64,000 bases of DNA, taken from contig NZ_JABFFR010000015.1 of NCBI RefSeq assembly GCF_013423485.1, positions 62,001-126,000 on the forward strand. The letters run 5' to 3'. Made by a program: the position numbers and the translations under genes. This document shows, in pieces, positions 9,031-18,067 of this stretch. This DNA is from Azospirillum oleiclasticum. GTDB taxonomy: Bacteria; Pseudomonadota; Alphaproteobacteria; Azospirillales; Azospirillaceae. The notes under the pieces are model-generated. The model was not told the DNA's origin. It worked only from the letters and a program-made list of their open reading frames with translations, and did not search any database. Every line of letters starts with the position of its first letter. The first letter of the stretch is position 1.

Positions 9031-10135
9031 GACGTTGGTGCAGAACTCGGCCTGAGGCCGGATTTCGCTCAGCGGCGATTGTGATCAGGCGAGCTTGCAT
9101 GAGACCGGCATGCCGAGGCTGGTCATCCGATTGAGGACGGCGCAGGCGATCCGGGCCTCGACCTTCTGAGCGGGCAGAGTCCTGGCCCGGAGGCTCCGTC
9201 CGATGAGAACCTTGCAGCGGAAGAAAGCGGTTTCCACGAGGGCGCGCCTTCCATAGCCGGTCGTCGCCTGCCAGCTCATTCGGCCCTTCTCGGCGATCTG
9301 CTGGATGTGGTGGTCGCGCTGAGTGGGAGTGGTGTCGGCCTTCTGGCCCGGCACCGTCGTGGCGCGGGGCGGGATGATCACCGCGGCAGTGGGGTGGCGG
9401 TCGGAAATGGCACGGTAGACGGGATCTCCATCATATGCGCCGTCCGCCAGCACCGCGTTGACCGGGCCGGGGATCTGGTCGAGCAAGGGGCCGACCTGGG
9501 AGGCGTCGCCGTCCTCGGTGGTGGTCAGCTCCGCAGCCAGGATGTCACCGCTGTCCGGATCGATGGCAATGTGCAGTTTTCGCCGACTCCGGCGCAGCTT
9601 TCCGCCGTGCTTTTCCAAGTGCCACTCGCTGGCTCCGACCATCTTCAGGCCCGAGCTGTCGATCACCATGGTCACAGGGCCGTTCGGCTTCATCAGCGCG
9701 GCCGCCAGCGACAGGCGGGCACTGCGTCGGGCCAGCGTCGTGTAGTCGGGAACCGGCAACTCCATGCCGAGGATCTGGACAATGGAGCGCAGCAGCCCCT
9801 CCGTCTGCCGCCATGGGCGCCCAAAGGCCAGGCGCAGCATGACCCCGGTCTCTATGGCGATGTCCGAGTGGGCTGCTGGACGGCCTCTCCGGCCGGTGAC
9901 GGCGGGTGTCCATGCCGCGAGAGCCCCGGGTGTCACCCAGATCGTCAGGCTCCCGCATTGCCGAAGAGCCCGGTTGTACTCTCCCCAGTTCTCGACCTTG
10001 TACTTGGACTTCGGGATCCGGTGACGGCGCGGTTCATTGTGCTTATACGGCATGCGGGCACTCGGCGGCGGAGCCCACCTCTATACCGGCTGCGCCGACG
10101 TCCCGCACCACGAACCGGATCTATACAACAACGCC
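9031..10135 (-). mobile_element. IS5-family insertion sequence (approximate ends)
   Basis: The element encloses the transposase at 9085-10053. Outside the gene, the left end begins GACGTTGGTGCA (9031) and the reverse complement of the right end begins GGCGTTGTTGTA (10135 inward). These match at most positions and look like imperfect terminal inverted repeats. I could not identify a clean target duplication, so the ends are provisional. The element sits between the HyuAB block and the acyl-CoA island and may have brought them together or deleted what lay between. Confidence 0.55.
9085..10053 (-). CDS. IS5-family transposase
   Basis: This 322-residue DDE transposase starts with the characteristic MPYKHNEPRRHRIPKSKYKV and contains the expected acidic residues (VIDSSGLK, then ADGAYDGD, then a C-terminal ALVETAFFRCK). 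It is full length with no frameshift, so it may still be active. A decayed relative with matching C-terminal sequence lies at 40165-40605. It stands alone with no cargo genes. Confidence 0.92.
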   Translation of the reverse strand: MPYKHNEPRRHRIPKSKYKVENWGEYNRALRQCGSLTIWVTPGALAAWTPAVTGRRGRPAAHSDIAIETGVMLRLAFGRPWRQTEGLLRSIVQILGMELPVPDYTTLARRSARLSLAAALMKPNGPVTMVIDSSGLKMVGASEWHLEKHGGKLRRSRRKLHIAIDPDSGDILAAELTTTEDGDASQVGPLLDQIPGPVNAVLADGAYDGDPVYRAISDRHPTAAVIIPPRATTVPGQKADTTPTQRDHHIQQIAEKGRMSWQATTGYGRRALVETAFFRCKVLIGRSLRARTLPAQKVEARIACAVLNRMTSLGMPVSCKLA

Positions 10136-10268
10136 ACCGGACCCAGCACCACGTAGCCCGATGCGGTCAGGTCGGGGATGCACCGGGGTGACCTGAATGG
10201 CTGGTCTGCCCGAAGCGATCCTGGCGCTGATCGATGCCGCGATCGCGGCGCTGAACCGCACCGCCTTG

Positions 10269-10298
10269 GCCGGCCGTCCTCCCTTGCGGATGGCCGGC
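10269..10298 (-). terminator. Hairpin after the binding-protein gene
   Basis: GCCGGCCGTCC (10269-10279) pairs with GGATGGCCGGC (10288-10298) over 10 of 11 positions with an 8-base loop, directly downstream of the minus-strand gene ending at 10301. No clear T tract follows, so it may be a weak or Rho-assisted terminator, or an mRNA-stabilising structure. Confidence 0.5.
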
Positions 10299-10300
10299 TG

Positions 10301-11617
10301 TCAGGTGCCGCAGTCGCGTGGCGTGATGCCCTTTTCTCGGGCGTATTGCGCCGCGGAGGCCTCGACCATCGGCCGGACGATGGACGGGTCGGGCTGCACC
10401 CAGTCGGAGATCATGGCCCATTTCCCACCGTCCCACTGCTGGAAGCGAATGCCCCCGCCGCCTTCATGATCGGCACAAGTCACCTTCAGCGGCGGCATCA
10501 GACCGTCGATCCCCAATTGGCGGAGGCGTTCCGGACTGATCTCCATGTTTTCAAGGCCCCAGCGCACCTCGTCGCCGGTCAGCGGCCGGTTGCCGAACCG
10601 GGCCATGGCGGTGCGCATGCCTTCCACCAGGACCACGCCGTGCAGCACGCCGCGCACGTAATACACCGACCCGATGCGGTTGGGCTCGACGTTGCCTTTG
10701 CCCTTTTCATAAACGAACTTGCGGATATCGCCGAACACCGGGAAGTCCTGGCCGGTGGCATGGAACTGGGAGGTGATGAACCCCTTGGCGGCGTCGCCGG
10801 CTGGGGTGACGTCCTCCTCCGACCCGGACCACCACCAACCGATCATCCGGTCGCGCGGGATGGCGACGCGGGCGGCTTCCTTGAGGCCGGCCGTGGTGGC
10901 GGATCCCCAGCCGGCGAACAGGATCCAGTCGGGCCGATACTGGCGCACCTGCAGCCACACCGCCCGCTGGTCGAGGCCGGGTGGCGCTATCGGGAAGTTC
11001 CGGACCTCGAAGCCGTGCATGCCCGCCTGCTTCTCCAGCACCGGGCCGGTCTCGCGGGCCGAGGGGAAGTCGACCAGGACATTGGCGATCTTCTTCCCCT
11101 TCAGCTTTTCGAAGCCGCCTTCCTTCTCGGCGATGAAGCGGATGGTGGCGGTGTTCTGAGTCCAGTAATTGGCGATGAGCGTGAACATGTAGGGGAAAAC
11201 CCGGCCGTCGGAAGCGTCGGTGCGGCCATAGCCCAGCGTGATGCTCGGAATTTTATCCTCGGTCATGCGCTCGATCAGGGCGTAGACGGATCCGGTTCCC
11301 GACGGGGCGAAGGCGGCGGCGCCGGTCGGTCCCTTGTTCTTCAGGCGCTCGTAGCACTCGATCATGCGATCGGGCTGATAGGCCGTCTCGCATTCCTCGA
11401 ACACCAGCTTGACACCGTTGACCCCGCCGTCGCGCTCGTTCACGAGCGCCAGATAATCGGCGTAGGCACCGTAGATACCGCTTCCGCCGGAGGCGTAGGG
11501 GCCGGTGCGATAGATGGCGATCGGGACGAATTGTTCCATCGGCTGGGAGAGGGCCGGGGCTGCCTGGGCAACCGAACCCAGGGCAAGAACGGCCAGAAGG
11601 GAACGCGCGAACGTCAT
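10301..11617 (-). CDS. ABC transporter substrate-binding protein, branched-chain/aromatic acid type
   Basis: This 438-residue periplasmic binding protein has a signal peptide (MTFARSLLAVLALGSVAQA) and a Liv-type mature domain beginning EQFVPIAIYRTGPYASGG. The start at 11617 is preceded on its strand by GGAAGGAAAAACC. It lies downstream of an acyl-CoA ligase and is probably the binding protein for the LivFGHM transporter at 31086-36336, which has none of its own. A broken leader of a close paralogue (E-x-F-x-P-x-A-I-x-R-T-x-P in both) sits at the head of that distant operon (30811). This suggests that the gene was duplicated or moved. The ligand is probably an organic or aromatic acid (inferred). 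Confidence 0.87.
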   Translation of the reverse strand: MTFARSLLAVLALGSVAQAAPALSQPMEQFVPIAIYRTGPYASGGSGIYGAYADYLALVNERDGGVNGVKLVFEECETAYQPDRMIECYERLKNKGPTGAAAFAPSGTGSVYALIERMTEDKIPSITLGYGRTDASDGRVFPYMFTLIANYWTQNTATIRFIAEKEGGFEKLKGKKIANVLVDFPSARETGPVLEKQAGMHGFEVRNFPIAPPGLDQRAVWLQVRQYRPDWILFAGWGSATTAGLKEAARVAIPRDRMIGWWWSGSEEDVTPAGDAAKGFITSQFHATGQDFPVFGDIRKFVYEKGKGNVEPNRIGSVYYVRGVLHGVVLVEGMRTAMARFGNRPLTGDEVRWGLENMEISPERLRQLGIDGLMPPLKVTCADHEGGGGIRFQQWDGGKWAMISDWVQPDPSIVRPMVEASAAQYAREKGITPRDCGT

Positions 11618-11897
11618 GGTTTTTCCTTCCATGGGCGGCCCTGGGCTGTGGTGCCTATCAAAAGGACCAGGCCATCGTTGTCGTCGGACGGTGGGTCTGT
11701 CGTGATCGGTCATCGACGCCCGACAAGGGGCGGCAGCCGACGCGGCTTCGCACGCGGGCCGGGAGCTCGTAGCGGAGGGTCGGGTCGGCGGCCCACCAGC
11801 CGGCACCCGAACATGGTCGCCGGAAAACCCGGCACGGGTCAGTTCACCCTTGGCCGGGCCCCATCGACCGATGGCGGCCCGGTGCGGGTGACATCTT
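11618..11897. other. Gap between ligase and binding-protein genes
   Basis: These 280 bases hold no recognised gene. A site at 11681-11691 (TCGTCGGACGG) differs at one position from the FadR-type operator consensus and may be coincidental in this GC-rich sequence. I see no convincing promoter, so the binding-protein gene may be transcribed from the ligase operon. Confidence 0.4.
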
Positions 11898-13601
11898 TCA
11901 GGCTCGTACCCGCCCCTGATCATCACCCGCCGGCTGCCCCGCCAACCCCGCCTGCCGGGCGCCGTCGGCCGCCGCCCGCTCCCGCAGGCGCAGCTCCTTG
12001 CGGCTGATCTTGCCGGTGATCGTCTGGGGAAGGGCGTCGAGGTACTCGATCGCCCGGGGGTACTTGTAGGGGGCCGTGACGGATTTGACGTGTTCCTGCA
12101 GGGCGCGGCTCAGCGCATCGCCTGGCTCGTATCCCTCCTTCAGCACCACGAAGGCTTTGACGATCTCTCCCCGCTCCAGGTCCGGGCTGCCGATCACGGC
12201 GCAGGAGATCACCGCCGGGTGCTCCAGCAGGGCGTTCTCGACCTCCAGCGGCCCGATGCGGTAGCCGGCGGAATTGATCACGTCGTCGGAGCGTCCGCGG
12301 AACCACAGATAGCCGTCCTCGTCGCGTTCCGCGCGGTCGCCGGTGATGAACCAGCGGCCGGACGGACTGTCGCGGAAGCAGGAACGCGTGCGCTCCTCGT
12401 CATTCCAGTAGCCGAGCATCATCTGCGGGTTGGGCGTCAGCACCGCGATGTCGCCCTCGCGATGCGGTGGGAGCGGCGTTCCGGTCTCATCGACGACCTC
12501 GACGCGCACACCGGGTCCCGGCCGGCCCATGGAACCATATTTCACCGGCTCACCAGGGATGTTGATCACGACGATCAACGATTCCGTCAGCCCGTACCCC
12601 TCGTCGATGCGCGTGCCGGTGGCCGTCTCCCAGCGCTCGGCAAGACCGGGACTGACGGATTCGCCACCCGATATGGTCCGGCGCAGGGCCGACAGGTCGT
12701 ATCCGCCGATATCCTCGTTGACGATCCGGAACAGCTCCGTGCCGGGGGCGCAATAGACCGTGATCCGATGCTTCTGCAGAAGCCGCAGCCGATGCTTCGG
12801 ATCGAACGGGCCGTCATAGAGGAAGGTGCAGGCGCCGCAACTCCAGGGACCGAACAGAACGCTCGTCCCGGCCTTGCTCCACCCGGTGTCGGCCGTGCAC
12901 CAGATCCGCTCGCCCGGCCGCAGGTCGAGCCAGTGGATGGCGGAAACACGCCAGGCGTACAGGCCGCGCGAGGCGTGCAGCACGCCCTTCGGATAGCCCG
13001 TCGAACCGGATGTGTAGTACATGACCGCCGGATCCTCCCGCTCCACCGGTTCAGGACGGAGGTCGATGGACGCGGAGTCCATCTCCGCGTCGAAATCCAC
13101 CCAGTCCGGCGCGCCGCCGATCGCGATCCGGACCGGAATCTCGTCGATCAGATCCGCGAACTTCTCCACCTGGGAGGTTCGGCACACGACCGCCCTGGCG
13201 CCCGAGTTCCTCACCCGGTAGGCGATGTCCTTGGACGTCAGCATCTCGATTCCCGGAATGGCGACGGCGCCGATCTTGAGCGCACCGACCATCACGATCA
13301 TCCATTCAGGGATGCGCGGAAGGATCACCAGAACACGATCACCCTTCTTCACGCCATGCGCCCTGAGCAGGTTGCCGAAGCGGTTGGTCAGCGCCGCGAT
13401 CTCGGAATAGGTGTAACGCCGCTCTTCCCCCGCATGGTTTTCCCAGATCAGCGCCAGACCGTCGCGCTCCCTCGCCCATCGATCGACCACGTCGGTCCCG
13501 AAATTGAAGCGGTCGGGCACGTCCCAGCGGAAGGCGTCTTCAATCTCCTGATAGGATTCGGTGCCATCCAAGTCGATGTTGGTCGACCACACGTCGCGCA
13601 T
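11898..13601 (-). CDS. Acyl-CoA synthetase (AMP-forming)
   Basis: This 567-residue enzyme is a full-length AMP-forming acid-CoA ligase of the medium-chain/benzoate-like type. It carries the intact phosphate-binding motif YYTSGSTGYPKG, the GYGLTES motif, TGDRAE and the C-terminal catalytic lysine in QTITGKISRKELR. The start at 13601 follows GGAGGGAGGGCGAC on its strand; a longer frame to 13673 lacks support. It should activate an imported carboxylic acid to its CoA thioester in the cytoplasm, feeding the dehydrogenases of the island. It lies 68 bases downstream of an acyl-CoA dehydrogenase and is probably co-transcribed with it. Unlike the ligase-like protein at 31919, all key motifs are present. 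Confidence 0.92.
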   Translation of the reverse strand: MRDVWSTNIDLDGTESYQEIEDAFRWDVPDRFNFGTDVVDRWARERDGLALIWENHAGEERRYTYSEIAALTNRFGNLLRAHGVKKGDRVLVILPRIPEWMIVMVGALKIGAVAIPGIEMLTSKDIAYRVRNSGARAVVCRTSQVEKFADLIDEIPVRIAIGGAPDWVDFDAEMDSASIDLRPEPVEREDPAVMYYTSGSTGYPKGVLHASRGLYAWRVSAIHWLDLRPGERIWCTADTGWSKAGTSVLFGPWSCGACTFLYDGPFDPKHRLRLLQKHRITVYCAPGTELFRIVNEDIGGYDLSALRRTISGGESVSPGLAERWETATGTRIDEGYGLTESLIVVINIPGEPVKYGSMGRPGPGVRVEVVDETGTPLPPHREGDIAVLTPNPQMMLGYWNDEERTRSCFRDSPSGRWFITGDRAERDEDGYLWFRGRSDDVINSAGYRIGPLEVENALLEHPAVISCAVIGSPDLERGEIVKAFVVLKEGYEPGDALSRALQEHVKSVTAPYKYPRAIEYLDALPQTITGKISRKELRLRERAAADGARQAGLAGQPAGDDQGRVRA

Positions 13602-13669
13602 TGTCGCCCTCCCTCCTGTCAAGTTCTTCGGCTTGGCGCGTATCCGACGCACCTCGCGGTGTGCAGCCA

Positions 13670-14851
13670 TCAATTCTTACTTTGCAGAAGTTCCTTGCCG
13701 ATGATCACGCGCTGGATGTCGCTGGTGCCTTCATAGATCTGCGTGGCACGGGCGTCGCGGCTGTAGCGCTCCACGTCGTGATCGGCCAGATAGCCGTTGC
13801 CGCCATGTACCTGCAGCGCCGCCGAGCAGACCTTCTCGGCCATTTCGGAGGCGAACAGCTTGGCCATTGCGGCTTCCTTGATGGCGGCATGTCCGGCCGC
13901 CTGCAGACGGCAGGCGTGGATGTAGAAGGTGCGCGCCACCTCGATCTGCATCGCCATGTCCGCCAGATGGAAGGTCACCGCCTGCAGCCGGGCGATCGGC
14001 TGCCCATAGGCGGTCCTCTGCTGCGCGTAGGCCAGGGCGGCCTCGAACGCCGCCCGCGCGATCCCGACCGACTGGGCGGCGATGGCGATGCGCCCGTCCG
14101 CCAGCCCGGCCAGCGCCAGCCGGTAGCCGTCGCCCTCCTCGCCGAGAATGTGGTCGGCCGGAACGCGGCAGCCGGACAGCGTCACCTCGACCGTTTCCGA
14201 CGAATGCTGCCCCATCTTGGCCTCGACCCGCGTCGCCGCGTAGCCCGGGGTACCGGTGGGCACGATGAAGGCGGTGATGCCCTTCCTGCCCTTCGCGGGG
14301 TCGGTCACCGCCCACACCAGCACGGTGCCGGCGGACTTGCCGTTGGTGATCAGGTGCTTGGTCCCGTCGAGCACGAAATGCCCGCCGTCGCGCCGCGCTG
14401 TGGTGCGCAGTGCCGAGGAGTCCGAACCGGCCTGCGGCTCGGTCAGGAGGAACGAGCCGATGCAAGCACCGGTGGCCATCGTCGGCAGAAGGCTGCTCTT
14501 CTGTGCCTGCGTGCCGAACCGGGCGATCATCAGCGTGGCGCCGAGGCTGTGCACATGGACCGAGGTGGAGACGCCGGCATCGACCGCCGCGATTTCCTCC
14601 AGCGCCAGGCAGTAGCCGAGCAGGCTGCACCCGCGGCCACCGAATTCGGTGGGGACCAGCAGCCCCATGAAGCCGGCCTTCCCGAGTTCGGCGATCTCGC
14701 GGTGGGCGACGGCTCTCAGCCGGTCCCGCTCGCGGGCGCCATCAGCCAGCAAACTCCGCGCGACACGCCGCGCCTCGGTCCTCAACGCCTCCTCTCCCAG
14801 CGGCAGCAAGCTCGGTCCGAGGGTGGGCGACTGTTCCTGGATGTTCGTCAT
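13670..14851 (-). CDS. Acyl-CoA dehydrogenase (classical type)
   Basis: This 393-residue flavoprotein is a standard acyl-CoA dehydrogenase that forms the alpha,beta-double bond of an acyl-CoA and passes electrons to ETF. FAD-binding signatures are FLLTEPQAGSD and QVHGGNGY, and the catalytic glutamate is in QIYEGTSDIQR near the C-terminus. I chose ATG 14851; an in-frame ATG at 14893 is possible and neither has a strong ribosome site. It is the first gene of a minus-strand operon with the acyl-CoA ligase and probably the binding protein. It contrasts with the second dehydrogenase at 18846, which has Asp in place of the glutamate. Confidence 0.92.
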   Translation of the reverse strand: MTNIQEQSPTLGPSLLPLGEEALRTEARRVARSLLADGARERDRLRAVAHREIAELGKAGFMGLLVPTEFGGRGCSLLGYCLALEEIAAVDAGVSTSVHVHSLGATLMIARFGTQAQKSSLLPTMATGACIGSFLLTEPQAGSDSSALRTTARRDGGHFVLDGTKHLITNGKSAGTVLVWAVTDPAKGRKGITAFIVPTGTPGYAATRVEAKMGQHSSETVEVTLSGCRVPADHILGEEGDGYRLALAGLADGRIAIAAQSVGIARAAFEAALAYAQQRTAYGQPIARLQAVTFHLADMAMQIEVARTFYIHACRLQAAGHAAIKEAAMAKLFASEMAEKVCSAALQVHGGNGYLADHDVERYSRDARATQIYEGTSDIQRVIIGKELLQSKN

Positions 14852-15239
14852 GACGCCGTCTTCGCTTGGTTCCGGATGGCCGCCGGAGGCCACTCGTCCG
14901 TCCGGTGATTGTTCGATAGTCCCACACTAAATTTTGACTGTCAACGAGTGCGATGATCAGTGATGCCGAGCTTATCAGAGCTCGCGTACGGGCGGCGGAT
15001 AGTCATTCAAGACAAGGAATTACTCAGCTTTATCGGTCTCTGCATTCATGAGCGGGCATGGAACGCCGATGTCCTTCGCCGGTGAAACGACGGGACAATG
15101 ATCGCAAAACGGGAAATTCTCCTTTGCTCCAATCCCGTTTCCGTCGAGAGTGCCGACCTAATGTCCGACCATATCCATGATGACCGTCGTGATCGGCATG
15201 CTGGAGCGGCTCGACAGGGGCATGACGGGCGCCGCGGCG
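14852..15239. other. Promoter-bearing gap, no gene
   Basis: These 388 bases between two minus-strand units hold the promoter at 14916-14944 and two degenerate relatives of the island operator: TAGTCCCACAC (14917-14927) and ATGTCCGACCA (15161-15171). I find no coding sequence with support. Confidence 0.5.
14916..14944 (-). promoter_or_regulatory. Candidate promoter of the dehydrogenase-ligase operon
   Basis: On the minus strand TTGACA (14944-14939) is followed after 17 bases by GACTAT (14921-14916), a weak -10 element. The overlapping sequence TAGTCCCACAC differs at two of eleven positions from the operator at 21194. It may be a weaker member of the same regulon. Confidence 0.45.
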
Positions 15240-16001
15240 TCAGGCGCCCTGCATCCTGAGCGCCGCGTCGAGCCGGATGACCGAGCCGTTGACCATCGGG
15301 TTCTCGATGATCGACAACGCCATGCGGGCGTACTCCTCCGGCCGTCCGAAGCGGCGTGGAAAGGGGATCGTCGCGACGATGGCGTCCTGCACCTCCTGCG
15401 GCATGGCGGTCACCATCGGGGTGCCGAACAGACCCGGTGCGATGGCCGCGACGCGGATTCCGTACCGCGCCAGTTCGCGCGCGGCCGGAAGCGTCAGGGA
15501 GGCGACGCCGCCCTTGGAGGCGGCATAGGCGGCCTGACCGATCTGCCCTTCATAGGCGGCGACCGAGGCGGTGTTGACGATCACGCCGCGCTCGCCGTCC
15601 TCCAGCGGGTCGAGCGTCGCCATCGCGGCGGCGGCCAGCCGCATCAGGTTGAAGGTGCCGATGAGGTTGACCGCGACGACGCGGGCGAAATCGTCGAGCG
15701 GCAACGGCCCGCCGCGGCCGACGATGCGCCCCGCCGGCGCGATGCCGGCGCAGTTCACCAGGATGCGGGCGGGGCCGTGCGCTTCAGCCGCGGCGGCGAC
15801 GGCCTGTTCGGCCGATACGGCGTCGGTGACGTCGCAGGCCAGGGCCAGGCCGCCGGTCTCCGCGGCGAGCGGGGACAGCCGGTCGGCGGAAAGGTCGAGC
15901 AGGGCGACCGGGGCGCCCGCCGCGGCGAGCGCGCGGGCCGTGGCGGCGCCGAGCCCGGAGGCGGCGCCGGTGACGAGGGCGGGGGCGTTGCGCGGAAGCA
16001 T
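15240..16001 (-). CDS. SDR oxidoreductase, type II 3-hydroxyacyl-CoA dehydrogenase-like
   Basis: This 253-residue short-chain dehydrogenase has the TGAASGLG cofactor loop near residue 11, NCAGI and the catalytic YAASK. The sequence pattern (ARILVNCAGIAPAGR, ending VNGSVIRLDAALRM) is that of the HSD17B10/FadB2-like group that oxidises 3-hydroxyacyl-CoA to 3-oxoacyl-CoA with NAD. The start at 16001 has GAGGGA upstream; the frame stays open far beyond it but that part is shadow sequence. It is the last gene of the operon that begins at 21176. It would supply the third step of beta-oxidation in the island. Confidence 0.88.
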   Translation of the reverse strand: MLPRNAPALVTGAASGLGAATARALAAAGAPVALLDLSADRLSPLAAETGGLALACDVTDAVSAEQAVAAAAEAHGPARILVNCAGIAPAGRIVGRGGPLPLDDFARVVAVNLIGTFNLMRLAAAAMATLDPLEDGERGVIVNTASVAAYEGQIGQAAYAASKGGVASLTLPAARELARYGIRVAAIAPGLFGTPMVTAMPQEVQDAIVATIPFPRRFGRPEEYARMALSIIENPMVNGSVIRLDAALRMQGA

Positions 16002-16108
16002 GATGGATGTCCCTCGATGGGTGGAGACATGGGAAGGCCGTTCCCGTCCCCGTGGCCGGGACCGGCGCGCAGGGCGGGGACTGGCAGGGTGTCGTGGTGT
16101 ATGGCGGC

Positions 16109-16813
16109 TCAGAAGCCGGAGAAGCGCGTGAAGGCGTCCGCCGGTTCGCGTTCGGTGTCGAACCGGTTCTCCGGTGCGTCGGCGTCGGCCTGTCCCAGCG
16201 CCATGCCGGAAACGAGAATCTCCGTGTCGGGGATGCCCAGATGGCGGCGGACGATGCGGTGGTGGTTGCAGAAGGCCTGCTGCGGGCAGGTGTCGAGGCC
16301 GAGGCCGCGGGCGGTGATCATCACGTTCTGCATGAACATGCCCAGGTCGAGCCAGCTTCCCCTCTCCATGTCGCGGTCGAGCGTGAAGAACAGGCCGACG
16401 GGAGCGCCGAAGAAGTCGTAGTTGCGTCCGTGCTGGCGGGCCATCGCGGCCTTGTCGCCCTTGGCGATGCCGAGCGCTCCGTAGAGGTCCCAGCCGACCT
16501 TGCGCCGCCGTGCCAGATAGGGCTCCCGCCACGCCGTCGGGTAATAGTGGTATTCCGGCGGCTCGGCCGGGCGGGCCGGATCGGCGTGAGCGGCCAGCAG
16601 CTCGGCCGACAGCGCCGCCCGCGCGGCGCCGGCGACGGCGTAGACCTTCCACGGCTGGATGTTGGACCCGCTGGGTGCCCGCGCCGCCAGCGCGAGGATG
16701 AATTCCACGGTTTCCCGTGGAACCGGCTGCCTGGTGAAGGCGCGCACGCTGCGCCGGGTGCGCACCGCCTCCACCGCCGACATGAGGCTTCCGTCCGTCC
16801 ATCCGTCGTGCAT
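16109..16813 (-). CDS. Nitroreductase-family flavoprotein
   Basis: This 234-residue protein belongs to the NfsB/BluB-like nitroreductase superfamily. It has the N-terminal FMN-binding segment RTRRSVRAF and the PSGSNIQPWKVY motif, and its length is typical. Such enzymes use FMN and NAD(P)H and may reduce nitro groups, quinones or enones, or saturate double bonds. The start at 16813 is preceded by GGAAGGAGACC. It sits between the CaiB-type transferase and an SDR in the same operon, so a redox step on the pathway substrate is likely, but its identity cannot be read from sequence. Confidence 0.88.
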   Translation of the reverse strand: MHDGWTDGSLMSAVEAVRTRRSVRAFTRQPVPRETVEFILALAARAPSGSNIQPWKVYAVAGAARAALSAELLAAHADPARPAEPPEYHYYPTAWREPYLARRRKVGWDLYGALGIAKGDKAAMARQHGRNYDFFGAPVGLFFTLDRDMERGSWLDLGMFMQNVMITARGLGLDTCPQQAFCNHHRIVRRHLGIPDTEILVSGMALGQADADAPENRFDTEREPADAFTRFSGF

Positions 16814-16840
16814 CACGGTCTCCTTCCGCACCGGCACCGC

Positions 16841-18067
16841 CTAGACCACTTTAGCATCGCGCAGGGCGTCGATGTCGGCGTCGCCGTAGCCCAGCCCGCG
16901 CAGCACCTCGGCGGTGTGCTCGCCGAGCTGTGGCGGCGGGGCGCGCAGCCGTCCCGGCGTCCCGGAGAACTTGATGGGGAAGCCGAGCTGCGGGATGCGG
17001 CCCTCCACCGGGTGGTCCATCTCCGTCAGCATCCCGCGGTGCCGGAGCTGGGGGTCGTCGAAGGCTTCGCGCATCGTGTTGACCGGCGCCACGGGCAGGT
17101 CGGCGGGGCCGAGCAGGGCCATCCATTCGTCGCGCGTCCGGCCCGCCATCAGGTCGGCGACGCGCGCCATCTGCGCTTCGGCGGCGTGGCCCTCGGGCCA
17201 TTGCTGGCCCTTCAGGTCCTCCAGCCCGACGACGTCGCAGAAGCGGTGCCAGAACACCTCCTCGATCAGGCCCAGCGTGATGTGCCGGCCGTCGGCGCAG
17301 CGGAACACGTTGTAGCACGGCGCCTGTCCCAGGAAGCGGCGCTCACCGCCCTTCGGCTCCACCCCGGCGAACAGATAGTCCGCCGCGTGGTAGGGCAGCC
17401 AGGAGACGAGCCCGTCGGTCATCGACACATCGACGAACTGGCCCTTGCCCGTGTGCTGGCGCGCCAGCACGGCCGCCAGCATGCCGAAGGCCGCCATCAG
17501 GGAACCGCCGCCCTGGTCGGCGATCGACAGCCCCGGCACGATCGGCCCCTCCCCGGCCTTGCCGAACAGTTGCAGCGCCCCGGCGAGGGCCATGTAGTTC
17601 AGGTCGTGGCCGGGCGTGCGGGCGTAGGGACCGTCCTGCCCGAAGCCGGAGATGGCGCAGTAGATCAGCCGCTCGTTGATGGCCGACAGCGCCCCATAGC
17701 CCACCCCCAGCCGGTCCATGACGCCGGGGCGGAAACTCTCGATCAGGATGTCCGCCTTGGCGGCGAGCTGGTGCAGGACGGCCTTGCCCTCCGCCGTCTT
17801 GAGGTTGAGGGTCACGCTCTTCTTGTTGCGGTTCAGCAGCAGGAAGGAACCGGACTCCTTCGTCGCCAGCGGCGGGAATTCGCGGTTGTAGTCGCCGCGT
17901 CCGGGTTCCTCGATCTTGATGACCTCGGCGCCGAGGTCGGCCAGGAGCTGGGTGCAGAAGGCGCCGGGCAGCAGCCGGGTGAGGTCGAGCACGACCAGCC
18001 CGGCGAGCGCATCGCGCGCGGGTGTGGCGCGCGCCGGCGTGTCGCGTGTGGGCGTGTCGGCGGTCAT
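16841..18067 (-). CDS. CaiB/BaiF-family (class III) CoA-transferase
   Basis: This 408-residue protein transfers CoA between carboxylates and acyl-CoA donors, usually through an aspartyl-CoA intermediate. The fold markers DLTRLLPGAFCTQLLADLGAEVIKIE and the region GHDLNYMALAGAL, with its likely catalytic Asp, are present. Its ATG overlaps the stop of the upstream SDR (ATGA at 18067-18064), showing tight translational coupling. It offers an ATP-free way to activate the pathway acid, in parallel with the ligase at 11898. Racemase activity (alpha-methylacyl-CoA racemase type) is the main alternative within the family. Confidence 0.92.
   Translation of the reverse strand: MTADTPTRDTPARATPARDALAGLVVLDLTRLLPGAFCTQLLADLGAEVIKIEEPGRGDYNREFPPLATKESGSFLLLNRNKKSVTLNLKTAEGKAVLHQLAAKADILIESFRPGVMDRLGVGYGALSAINERLIYCAISGFGQDGPYARTPGHDLNYMALAGALQLFGKAGEGPIVPGLSIADQGGGSLMAAFGMLAAVLARQHTGKGQFVDVSMTDGLVSWLPYHAADYLFAGVEPKGGERRFLGQAPCYNVFRCADGRHITLGLIEEVFWHRFCDVVGLEDLKGQQWPEGHAAEAQMARVADLMAGRTRDEWMALLGPADLPVAPVNTMREAFDDPQLRHRGMLTEMDHPVEGRIPQLGFPIKFSGTPGRLRAPPPQLGEHTAEVLRGLGYGDADIDALRDAKVV

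Noticed and set aside
16014-16802. Upstream extension of the SDR frame beyond 16001
   Set aside because: It overlaps the nitroreductase gene and has no ribosome site or SDR features before the MLPRN start.
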